DNA from: Roseibium porphyridii
GTDB taxonomy: Bacteria > Pseudomonadota > Alphaproteobacteria > Rhizobiales > Stappiaceae
DNA length: 64,000 nt
NCBI RefSeq assembly: GCF_026191725.2
Contig: NZ_CP120863.1
Span: forward strand, 4,320,001-4,384,000
Reading direction: 5' to 3'
Shown here: piece by piece, positions 17,032 through 24,736 of the stretch
How positions within the stretch are numbered: position 1 is the stretch's first letter
How the letters are laid out: each line of letters begins with the position of its first letter
Translations under genes and position numbers: made by a program
The notes under the pieces: generated by a model
Told to the model about the DNA's origin: nothing
Seen by the model: only the letters and a program-made list of their open reading frames with translations
The model's database searches: none

Positions 17032-18912
17032 TCAGTCCGTGGACCTTGAAACCGGAGACGAAGCATCTCCATTGTTCCCCTTGACCGGTTCCACAGAAAC
17101 AACTTCATTTTCCACCGTAGCGTTGCTTGAACCGCACTCTGAGACAGGCGTTTCCCCTGCGGCGGCCTTTTCATCAGCAACCTCTTTTGGCGCCATCTCC
17201 ATGTTCGCAGTCAGGCCTGCCAAACCTGAACCGTCCAGCCCGACTTCCTTCATCATTGCGTCAAGAAGAGGCGCTTGAGAGCGATATTTCAACGCAGAAG
17301 AAACCATCTGATCGGCGAGGTTTCCGCCACCACCATTTCCGCTCCCTCCGCTTGTTGCGCTTCCAGCACCAACCATTCCATCAACCTGGATGATTTTGAT
17401 GCCATCGATTTGCTCGAGCGGCTTGACGCTCTCAGCAATGATTTCAGGCAACTGCTCAAGCAGTTTCATGCGCACCTGCATGGCAATTTGATCCGGCGAC
17501 AAGAGGTTTGCAGCCTCATTGATTGCCTGCTGACCGGCCGCTTCCACTGCATAGATGGCCTGTTGTGCCTCCGCGCGCAGCTTTTCTGCCTCGGCGAAAC
17601 CTTGCGCCTCGATACGTGACTTGGCAGCTTCCGCTTCTGCGGCAATGCGAACGGCTTCAGCATGGTCTGCTGCCGCCTGCTTTTGAGCCTCTGCACCGAC
17701 TGTAATCGCAACGGCATCCATTTCAGCCGCCTTGCGTGCCTCGATCAGCTCGATCTGCTTGTCACGCTCTGCAACTTCGGTTTCGCGTGCAGTTGAAACC
17801 TGCTCTGCGGCGCGCGCTGCAATCGCACGGGCCTCATCGGCTTCCGCTTCGGCCTCCGACTTTTCGCGGGATTTGGCGGCAACCGCGATATCGCGATCTT
17901 GCTCTGCAAGCTCGATAAGCTTCTGCTTTTCAACATTTGCCGCTTCAACGGAACGTTCCTTGGAAATTTCACGCTCACGGACCTGTTGATCCATGGCAAT
18001 CTGCCGCTCTGTCACCGCTTGATCGGATTCGATACCAGCATGCCGTACCTTCTGATGCGCCATGATTTTGGCTTCTTCGGCCTCGCGCTCTCGCTCGGCT
18101 TGTTGTTTGGCGATTAGAGAGGACTGTTCGGCGCGACGCACTTCCACTTCGCGCTGCTGTTCCAATTGAGCAAACTGATTATCACGATCGATCTGCAGTC
18201 GCTCTTGCTGGGCTTCCAGATTCTTCCGTTGAACCTGCACTTCAGTCTCTTGCTCGATGTCATTGCGCTTTTTGCGGCGCTCTTCAATCGCTTGCGTAAG
18301 TTTGGTCAAACCTTCCGCATCAAAGGCATTTTCCGGATTGAAGTACTCTCTGTTGGTCTGGTCCAACCCTGTCAACGACACGGATTCAAGTTCCAAACCG
18401 TTCTTGAGAATGTCTTCCGAAACTGCCGCCTGCACTTTCTGTACAAAGTTGACACGCTGCTCGTGCAATTCTTCCATTGCCATCTCCGCAGCCACAGCAC
18501 GTAGCGCATCGACAAATTTACCCTCAACGAGTTCGCGCAACGCTTCCGGTTTCATGGTGCGCTGACCGAGGGTCTGGGCGGCATTTGCAATCGACTCGAT
18601 GGTTGGCTGAACCCTTACGTAGAACTCGGCAAGCACGTCCACGCGCATACGATCTTTGGTGATCAAAGCTTGTTCGTTGGAGCGCCGGACTTCCAGGCGC
18701 AACGTATTCATATTGACGGGAATAATGTCATGCAGAACCGGCAAGACCAGCGTGCCACCATTCATGACAACTCGTTGACCGCCAAAGCCGGTCCTTACAA
18801 ACGAGACTTCTTTGGATGACCGGCGATAAAGCCGAGAAATAATCAAACCAATGGCGAGCAGAGCGACAAAACTGATGCCCACAAGAATGACGATGCCAAC
18901 TATTTGTTCCAT
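17032..18912 (-). CDS. yqiK: Flotillin-family (YqiK-like) SPFH protein
   Basis: 626 residues. An N-terminal TM anchor (GIVILVGISFVALLAIGLII) is followed by an SPFH/band-7 domain (about 35-200). A long charged coiled coil with AEAE-rich repeats (about 205-440) and a flotillin C-terminal region (LLEQLPEIIAESVKPLEQIDGIKI, about 490) come next. A Gly/Ser-rich linker and an acidic tail close it. Flotillins oligomerise on the membrane and organise microdomains. The order RHH, PspA, YqiJ, YqiK on one strand matches the known association of flotillins with an NfeD/YqiJ-type OB-fold partner. It lies 56 bp after YqiJ. Confidence 0.9.
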   Translation of the reverse strand: MEQIVGIVILVGISFVALLAIGLIISRLYRRSSKEVSFVRTGFGGQRVVMNGGTLVLPVLHDIIPVNMNTLRLEVRRSNEQALITKDRMRVDVLAEFYVRVQPTIESIANAAQTLGQRTMKPEALRELVEGKFVDALRAVAAEMAMEELHEQRVNFVQKVQAAVSEDILKNGLELESVSLTGLDQTNREYFNPENAFDAEGLTKLTQAIEERRKKRNDIEQETEVQVQRKNLEAQQERLQIDRDNQFAQLEQQREVEVRRAEQSSLIAKQQAEREREAEEAKIMAHQKVRHAGIESDQAVTERQIAMDQQVREREISKERSVEAANVEKQKLIELAEQDRDIAVAAKSREKSEAEAEADEARAIAARAAEQVSTARETEVAERDKQIELIEARKAAEMDAVAITVGAEAQKQAAADHAEAVRIAAEAEAAKSRIEAQGFAEAEKLRAEAQQAIYAVEAAGQQAINEAANLLSPDQIAMQVRMKLLEQLPEIIAESVKPLEQIDGIKIIQVDGMVGAGSATSGGSGNGGGGNLADQMVSSALKYRSQAPLLDAMMKEVGLDGSGLAGLTANMEMAPKEVADEKAAAGETPVSECGSSNATVENEVVSVEPVKGNNGDASSPVSRSTD

Positions 18913-18968
18913 AATAAGGCACTCCTTTATTCAACTTCTTAGAAAATTTCCGCGAATGACTCCGGTTT

Positions 18969-19715
18969 TCACACAGCCCCGGAGAGGGTCTCATTGGTGT
19001 TCCTGATCGCGGTGTAAGTGGCTCCCAGCTGGCGAACGATTATGATCTCCGTTCCTTGTTCAAGAACTTCACCGTCAACGTCTGGCTCCACTTGCAAGTA
19101 GTGACTTTGGCCAGTCGCATCCCGCAAACGCGCCTGCGCAGGCAGCCCACTCATTGCATTTCCTTGAACGATCAGCGCCGACCGCCCAACGAAGGTTGCC
19201 CGAGAAACCGCATCGCTTTCATCCTTGGGCATGATTTTCGAGAGCCCCAAGGCCGTCACTCTCGTAAACGGCAAAGCTCCAGCGAATGCAGCAGCAGAGG
19301 CAACGATGCCGGGCAAGAGCCACCCGGTCACAGAATGAATCATCCCTTGAACCAGATAACCCGCGATGCCAAAACCGGTCAGGAAAATCACGAGGATGAT
19401 CAGAGCCGGCACACGTCCGAAGCAGAGCCATCCCAGGATCCTGCCAAAAAGACCAGGACCTGCGGCAGTGGCATCAGTTGACGCGCCAACGACTTCAAGA
19501 TCAGCCGGGAGCGCTCCGCCCGACATGTCCGCATCGAATTCCGGCACATCAACATCGGGCAGATCAACCTCGGGAAGCAGGCTATCGATCATGCTCGACA
19601 GTCCTAGCCCCATAAGGGTGCCGACGCCCTCCGCCATTGCGATTGCAATCATCAAACCAAGTGCAACCGCAAAGGACGTGTTCTGATCCGCAAGAATGAA
19701 ATCAATCATGCTCAA
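18969..19715 (-). CDS. yqiJ: YqiJ-like membrane protein with C-terminal OB fold
   Basis: 248 residues. Hydrophobic segments (AVALGLMIAIAMAEGVGTLM; IILVIFLTGFGIAGYLVQ; GWLLPGIVASAAAFAGAL) are followed by a C-terminal beta-barrel of about 65 residues (VGRSALIVQGNAMSGLPAQA through GTEIIIVRQLG). This resembles the NfeD/YqiJ OB fold that faces flotillin partners. The acidic loop between TM1 and TM2 is long (VDLPDVDVPEFDADMSG). Its start codon overlaps the end of pspA by 4 bp (ATGA), showing translational coupling. Confidence 0.88.
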   Translation of the reverse strand: MSMIDFILADQNTSFAVALGLMIAIAMAEGVGTLMGLGLSSMIDSLLPEVDLPDVDVPEFDADMSGGALPADLEVVGASTDATAAGPGLFGRILGWLCFGRVPALIILVIFLTGFGIAGYLVQGMIHSVTGWLLPGIVASAAAFAGALPFTRVTALGLSKIMPKDESDAVSRATFVGRSALIVQGNAMSGLPAQARLRDATGQSHYLQVEPDVDGEVLEQGTEIIIVRQLGATYTAIRNTNETLSGAV

Positions 19716-20395
19716 CTGTCTCTCGCAGAGGCTTTCAAGGCTGCCAGGCGCTCGGAAACCCTGTTTTTGCGTGTGAGCTCATCAAGTTCGGCCAGCTTGC
19801 CTGCGTTTTCGAGATCCGTCACCTTGCCTCCCGGCAAACCCGTCGCATTTTTCATTACCCTGTCAAAGGTCTCTTCAGCTTTGCGGGTCTTGCTTTCGAC
19901 GCTGTTCTTAGAGGCAGCGGCACCAGAAGCTGCAGCATCTGCTGTGGATTGCTGCATCGACTTGCGGTAATTGGCCAGCTCACTTTCCATCTCACGCTTG
20001 CGCGCCTGCAGGGCCTCAACATAACCCTCCAGTTCCTTTTCCTCACGGCTGGCTTCTGAGACGGCAGTTTCCAAAACCGGGATCTGGCTTTCAAGATCCA
20101 GCTGGCGCGCAATTGCTGCTTCCGCCAAATCATCACGGCTCTCGTTGATCGCAAGTGCTATTTGTCCCTGCAACTCCTCGTGACGACTTGTTGTGTCACC
20201 CAAACGAGTATTCGCCAGGTGCTTGTTGGCCAAAACGCTTGCCAACTCGTCTCGCACCTGATCGATGGCGCGCTCAACTTCGCGTATAGCCTCAGCCATT
20301 ACGGTTTCAGGAGATGCGTTTTCGATGGAATCAACAAGTTGATTCACACCGCCCGAAACCAGACGTGTCACCCGTGCGACAAGACCTTCTGACAT
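19712..20395 (-). CDS. PspA/IM30 family membrane-remodelling protein
   Basis: 227 residues, almost wholly helical: an amphipathic N-terminal helix (VARVTRLVSGGVNQLVDSIE), then long coiled coils (about 28-150) and a disordered Ala/Ser-rich linker. PspA/IM30 proteins form ESCRT-III-like assemblies that bind and repair stressed membranes. No pspB, pspC or pspF gene is near, so control must differ from the E. coli Psp system. The adjacent RHH-type gene and an inverted repeat 44 bp upstream are the candidates. An AAAAGGAGC Shine-Dalgarno precedes the ATG, and the gene overlaps yqiJ by 4 bp. Confidence 0.88.
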   Translation of the reverse strand: MSEGLVARVTRLVSGGVNQLVDSIENASPETVMAEAIREVERAIDQVRDELASVLANKHLANTRLGDTTSRHEELQGQIALAINESRDDLAEAAIARQLDLESQIPVLETAVSEASREEKELEGYVEALQARKREMESELANYRKSMQQSTADAAASGAAASKNSVESKTRKAEETFDRVMKNATGLPGGKVTDLENAGKLAELDELTRKNRVSERLAALKASARDS

Positions 20396-20438
20396 GATTT
20401 GCTCCTTTTCCGCTTCAACAAGAATAAAGTCATTGCCC

Positions 20439-20475
20439 GGATTTCAGAGAAGCCTTCGCCAATATTCTGAAATCC
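20439..20475. promoter_or_regulatory. Perfect 10-bp inverted repeat upstream of pspA
   Basis: GGATTTCAGA (20439-20448) and TCTGAAATCC (20466-20475) are exact reverse complements separated by 17 bp, 44-80 bp before the pspA start. The 27-bp centre-to-centre spacing is not a normal terminator loop and lacks a T-run, so it fits a two-site operator (dimers on two turns) or a 5'-UTR hairpin. Confidence 0.55.
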
Positions 20476-20552
20476 AGCGATCAAAAAAATGCGCGAACGC
20501 AAATTGCACAAAAGCGGCACTGTCGGCAGAAACCGCTCGATAAAGTATCCAC

Positions 20553-21068
20553 TCAGGTTTCAGACTGCCGGCGCTGGTCGAGTATTTTGGCAATTTCCAA
20601 AATCGGCGTCAGCCTGTTGTCCATTAATTCCGGATCGTATGTCCGGCTTGGCGAGGTCAAACCCAAGTCGAAGACCTCCTCGATCAATGAGAACAATTCC
20701 GCTGACAAGTCCGCTTCAAATCGACGTAGTTCATTTTCTTCTCCGCCTGGCCCCGGCGCAGCTGCGATCAGCTCTGCGAGCATTTCAGGCAAGCGCTCGT
20801 ACAATTTAAGTACAAGGTCGGACCTGACCCCGGTCTCCCTCTGTAACTGGCGCAATTTTTTTTCACCGGGCCGCGCCATTTGTCGGAGCAAGTCCTCACA
20901 AGACGAGACATCCTGTGCTCCTCGCTCTCGCTCTCGAGCCGTTTTCAGTATTTCACGGAGCTTGTCGCTTGGAGTGCGTGCGCCCTGAACTTCATAACTC
21001 GCCAGAAACGCAACATCATCATCACTTAGTCTGACACTGATTGGAATGCTTTTGGGCACGATGGTCAC
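20553..21068 (-). CDS. Putative ribbon-helix-helix regulator of the psp/flotillin cluster
   Basis: 171 residues. The first 45 residues (IPISVRLSDDDVAFLASYEV then T-SDKLREILK) have the strand-helix-helix pattern of CopG/MetJ-type DNA-binding proteins. The remainder is helical and acidic, with no known domain seen (LYERLPEMLAELIAAAPGPG). It is the first gene before pspA on the same strand, 157 bp upstream. A promoter-like TTGACA-16-TACATT lies before it. The RHH assignment is by eye and the regulatory role is inferred from position. Confidence 0.6.
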   Translation of the reverse strand: MTIVPKSIPISVRLSDDDVAFLASYEVQGARTPSDKLREILKTARERERGAQDVSSCEDLLRQMARPGEKKLRQLQRETGVRSDLVLKLYERLPEMLAELIAAAPGPGGEENELRRFEADLSAELFSLIEEVFDLGLTSPSRTYDPELMDNRLTPILEIAKILDQRRQSET

Positions 21069-21097
21069 TCGTCAACGTTTGTTTTCTTTCGTTTACA

Positions 21098-21125
21098 AAT
21101 GTATTCATTTTTTAACACATGTCAA
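21098..21125 (-). promoter_or_regulatory. Candidate sigma-70-type promoter of the RHH/psp cluster
   Basis: Reverse strand: perfect -35 TTGACA (21120-21125), 16-bp spacer, -10-like TACATT (21098-21103), 30 bp before the start of the RHH gene. The -10 matches 4 of 6 bases. The stretch 21126-21477 shows no gene. Confidence 0.45.
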
Positions 21126-21477
21126 CAAAATTCAATCCGAAATGTATCAAAGGCAGTGAAATCAACCCAGGCGAGCGCCGCTACCATCTGAATTTTCGGT
21201 GTTGAAGATCGCTTGAGCGTGGCAGATATGAAATCTCAAAAGCCAGCAGATGCTCAGCCCGCCACAAATGATGCCAGACGTTACACCCCGAGGGTCGAAA
21301 ATACCGACGCAACACGACAAGGTTCTTTGTCGAAAGCGGAACACAAGTGAAAAGTCATTCAAACAGGGGAATGATCGAAGCCGGATTCCAACACGCTACA
21401 ATCGACGGGCCGACTTGTTGAGTGGTGCTGCACCATCAACATTAGCGATGTTCTGGCTCGGTTGAGGTGTCTCGAGC

Positions 21478-22323
21478 TTAGATACTCTTGCTCAAGTCCA
21501 AAACAAACTGGCCAGCCTCGTGGGAGCGGATCAGTGCGTGGCGTACGAGGTCGTCGAAGTGGCCGGAGAAAAGCTGTACATGGCGGGTGTTTGAAAAAGC
21601 GAGATAGCGCTGGCCGAGATAGAGCGCGGCCCATTTTTTGCCGAAGACCGTGAAAGGTGCGGAGAACCTGTCATTTGCGCCAAAAAGATGAAGCCGGAGA
21701 GACGGATACAGATCGTTCAGGATCCGTCCCATGGTTTCGAGCTGTTCTTTACGCGTTTCAGGTGGAAGGCCTGACCAGAGCCCCTCACCGCTTGCAAAAC
21801 CTTCCAATGCTTCCTTGGAAAGCGCAATTTCCATGTCGGTTTCGGCCCGCCCCAAGAGGGCGCGCTGATCCTTCGTACCAGTGATGGCCTGATCTGCGGT
21901 ACGCAGCGTTTCACCGGCATATTCATATGCCAGCACGGCTTCGGTCTTTAGAACATCCGGCAAATTGGCCGGGACGTGCCGGATCTTCGCGCCAACCGCG
22001 TCCCGATACCATGCGAGCAGATGCTCATCGACGGGATGGCGCTCAGTTTCCGCCACCTGGACGGCCTGATCGAGGATCTCAGCTGCTGCCCCCCGATGGG
22101 TGGACAGGCCAAGCAGCCAGTCGGAAGACACGCTCAGGGCCGTTGCAATAGCAGCGAGAGCTTGCCCGTTCGGCAATCGCGGCGCGTCTTCAGACAAAAG
22201 TTGCGACACGGTGGAGCGGTCAAGTTTTGCTCCGCGCGCGAGGTCACTCCGGTTCATGTCCCGGCTGCGCAAGGCATCTGACAGCCTTTCGCGAAATAGC
22301 TCGGCGCGGTCTCTTTTATCCAT
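21478..22323 (-). CDS. XRE-family HTH regulator with C-terminal domain
   Basis: 281 residues. The N-terminal XRE helix-turn-helix spans about residues 10-70 (FRERLSDALRSRDMNRSDLA, then KLDRSTVSQLL). A C-terminal domain of about 190 residues follows, ending in FSGHFDDLVRHALIRSHEAG, and is probably a ligand or signal domain of unknown type. It is divergent from the SABATH methyltransferase with about 310 bp between the starts, where I see no other gene. It may regulate that enzyme. The stretch after its stop toward the psp cluster is empty. Confidence 0.8.
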   Translation of the reverse strand: MDKRDRAELFRERLSDALRSRDMNRSDLARGAKLDRSTVSQLLSEDAPRLPNGQALAAIATALSVSSDWLLGLSTHRGAAAEILDQAVQVAETERHPVDEHLLAWYRDAVGAKIRHVPANLPDVLKTEAVLAYEYAGETLRTADQAITGTKDQRALLGRAETDMEIALSKEALEGFASGEGLWSGLPPETRKEQLETMGRILNDLYPSLRLHLFGANDRFSAPFTVFGKKWAALYLGQRYLAFSNTRHVQLFSGHFDDLVRHALIRSHEAGQFVLDLSKSI

Positions 22324-22633
22324 AGGGGAGTTTTGTCATTCAGGTTTCGAAAAATCAACAGGCCTGTGACTTCAAAAACTGCCGCTCGGTCTCAGGGAGA
22401 TCTTCGACCCGGAAGCGGTTTGGCACGTCAAGCAGTTCTAAACCCAGCAAATGGATCCAATTCAACCAAACGATGGGTCAGGAGGACTTCATCCAGTCTT
22501 GATTGAGTTCTCCAATCCCTGCAAGGCACTCGCATTGCGCCAATGAAGCTGGCCAAAGCGGCCCTTAAAACTTAGGCTGAACTGCACAAATCCTTGGGGC
22601 ATACTGAAATTCGTGGGAACGCCGGAGATTTCT

Positions 22634-23725
22634 ATGAAAAGTGGCAAGGCAGAAAACCGCTCGACCGACGGTATGATCGACTACGATGCGAATTCTCGCG
22701 CGCAACAAAACAATGCTCTTGGAAATGCCGAGGTCATCAGTGAACTTGCCCAGCGCGTCTCCTCACATGCTGACGTCCTGAACATGACCGACTTTGGGTG
22801 CGGCCCCGGGCAAAGCGCAATTGAAACCGTCAAGCCGGCCCTTTCCTGCTGGAACGATTGCGCGCCCAACAAGATGGTTTCTGTGTGTCATGCTGACCAG
22901 CCGGGCAACGACTGGAACGCGCTCATGCAGCGGATCTTCGGTGACAACGGGTATGTGCGGGGCGCAAACCCTGCGCAGGTGTCAACGTCCGTTGGTTCAT
23001 TTTATGAACGCATGCGTCCCGACCGGTCCGTTTCTCTGGCGACGTGTTTCTTTGCAAGCCACTGGCTTCGCAGCCCCGCTTCACTGCCCGCTCCCGACAC
23101 GGTCTGGTTTGCCGACCTTACGGGCGAGGCCAGAACCAGAATGTGGCAAATCGCCGAGCGAGACTGGATCAGATTCCTGCGGCTGCGCGCGGAAGAACTG
23201 CGTCCGGACGGCTATCTTTTTGTCTCGACAATCGGCGCGGCCCCGGACAAAGGAGAAGTCAATGGCACCGCAGCTTCCGGGCGGACGCTTTACAGAGCAA
23301 TGCAGGACGTGACTTCCAGCATGACCGAAGACGGTTTGCTGGATCGAAAAGCTTCAGAAGCTTTCCTGTTCGGCCTTTGGTTCATGACCGCGGAAGAAGC
23401 GCGCAGTCCGTTTGAGATCCATGCCGATCTGAATGAAGCCTATGAAATAGATACAATCGAGGTTGTCCCGGATCAGAACGGTGACATCTTCGCCGATTGC
23501 ATCGATGAACCGGATCTCTATGCGCAGAACTATGCCGGATATACGCGAGCATTTGCAGCCAGTTCCCTGAGGCATCAACTCTTTCGCCCGTCTGAAACCA
23601 CCAAGCGGACCGCTGAAGCACTCGAGACCGAGTTTTTCAAAAGATATGAAGCACTTTATAAGGAAAAGACTTCAGCACTTGCACTCGAGCAATGGCATCT
23701 GAATGTTATCTTACGAAGGCGCTAA
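22634..23725 (+). CDS. SABATH-type SAM-dependent carboxyl methyltransferase
   Basis: About 363 residues, close to plant SABATH enzymes (350-390). The family landmarks occur in order: Y-ANS-AQ at the N-terminus, the SAM loop MTDFGCGPGQSAIETV, the HADQPGNDWNALMQRIF block (plant LNDLPGNDFN), and GSFYERMRPDRSVSLA. Next comes FFASHWLRSPAS (plant S-LHWLS). Plant members methylate the carboxyl of salicylate, jasmonate, IAA or benzoate. The acceptor here is unknown, but an aromatic or hormone-like acid is the family expectation. The start is set by a CGGAG Shine-Dalgarno. It is divergent from an XRE regulator. Bacterial SABATH proteins are uncommon. Confidence 0.85.
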   Translation: MKSGKAENRSTDGMIDYDANSRAQQNNALGNAEVISELAQRVSSHADVLNMTDFGCGPGQSAIETVKPALSCWNDCAPNKMVSVCHADQPGNDWNALMQRIFGDNGYVRGANPAQVSTSVGSFYERMRPDRSVSLATCFFASHWLRSPASLPAPDTVWFADLTGEARTRMWQIAERDWIRFLRLRAEELRPDGYLFVSTIGAAPDKGEVNGTAASGRTLYRAMQDVTSSMTEDGLLDRKASEAFLFGLWFMTAEEARSPFEIHADLNEAYEIDTIEVVPDQNGDIFADCIDEPDLYAQNYAGYTRAFAASSLRHQLFRPSETTKRTAEALETEFFKRYEALYKEKTSALALEQWHLNVILRRR

Positions 23726-23799
23726 CCGGACTGTCTTGCGATTTTCAAAAGCTACGGCAATGCGACGCACAGGCTCCAGCAGATCCTGCCACACTTTGA

Positions 23800-24681
23800 T
23801 CAGAACCTCGTTCCCCCGCTCGATGGGCTAGCGCTGCGCTTTTGATCATTTTTCTCAAGCCGTTCGAACTTGGCACCGGAAGGCACCAATACCTTGAGTT
23901 TCCCGGGTTTTATCTTCTTGATTTTGGAGCCGCTTGTTTTGTTGGTTTTCCTGCCTCTAAAGACAACGTCATCGAACTCGAAAGTACCACGCCCAAAAGC
24001 TGCAAGCGCCAGCTGAATTTCTCGGGACTTCAATCGGTCGAACGGCACGCGCGTGATCTCAATACCGTTTCCTCTGAAAACCAGTTCGTTCCCCAAAACC
24101 CTATAACTTATGCGGTTTGGTCCACGTTTTTTCAGGGCAGCGTGTTCGCCGCTATATGCCAATGTCAGTCTGCCACGTTCCTTTCGCAGGACGTGATATT
24201 TTCCCTTGCTTGCAACAGCAAACAACCAGTAGTCACCGCGTTTGCTTGTCAGGACCGCAATACCGGCGCCACCCTTGCCTGAATTATTTGAAATCACCGT
24301 GACAGCCATTGCCCTGCCGTACAAGCGGGTCAAACTGTTGGTTCCTTCAAAGCGTGCCCAGTTGATAATGTCGTAGTGGGTGGCCCTGGGGTTGGCATCG
24401 TTCACGAAAACAAGCCTGCCCTTTTCGACCTTTTTCACCCAGGGTCGGTCAGTTTGGTCAAACTCAATTTGACCACCCAGCATCAGCTCCGGATCATCAC
24501 CGTTGAAGTCTTCTTTATAAGTGAGTTTTTCTGACGAACTGTCCGAAATAGCCTGAGCCCAGACAATGCCAGCCGAGACATAGCCGGACACAAGCATCAT
24601 AACGATGGCAAGGAAGGCACTTTTCCAGCCCGGCATCCACGCACTCCAGTTTCGATACAGCTGGTTGTCTATAGGTTGCAT
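23800..24681 (-). CDS. Exported or anchored protein with concanavalin-like beta domain
   Basis: 293 residues. A signal peptide or anchor lies at about 19-42 (SAFLAIVMMLVSGYVSAGIV). A beta-sandwich-like domain follows (YKEDFNGDDPEL at the start; FEFDDVVFRGR at the end, about 60-245), the pattern of LamG/DUF1080-type lectin folds. A basic Lys-rich tail closes it. It may bind glycans in the envelope. It is followed by a 38-codon reverse open frame beyond its stop, so a frameshift near the 3' end is possible. Confidence 0.55.
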   Translation of the reverse strand: MQPIDNQLYRNWSAWMPGWKSAFLAIVMMLVSGYVSAGIVWAQAISDSSSEKLTYKEDFNGDDPELMLGGQIEFDQTDRPWVKKVEKGRLVFVNDANPRATHYDIINWARFEGTNSLTRLYGRAMAVTVISNNSGKGGAGIAVLTSKRGDYWLFAVASKGKYHVLRKERGRLTLAYSGEHAALKKRGPNRISYRVLGNELVFRGNGIEITRVPFDRLKSREIQLALAAFGRGTFEFDDVVFRGRKTNKTSGSKIKKIKPGKLKVLVPSGAKFERLEKNDQKRSASPSSGGTRF

Positions 24682-24736
24682 CGACTGGTGAGCGAAGCAG
24701 GAACTCTACTTAGAGTTAATTATACTCTCGCCACAC

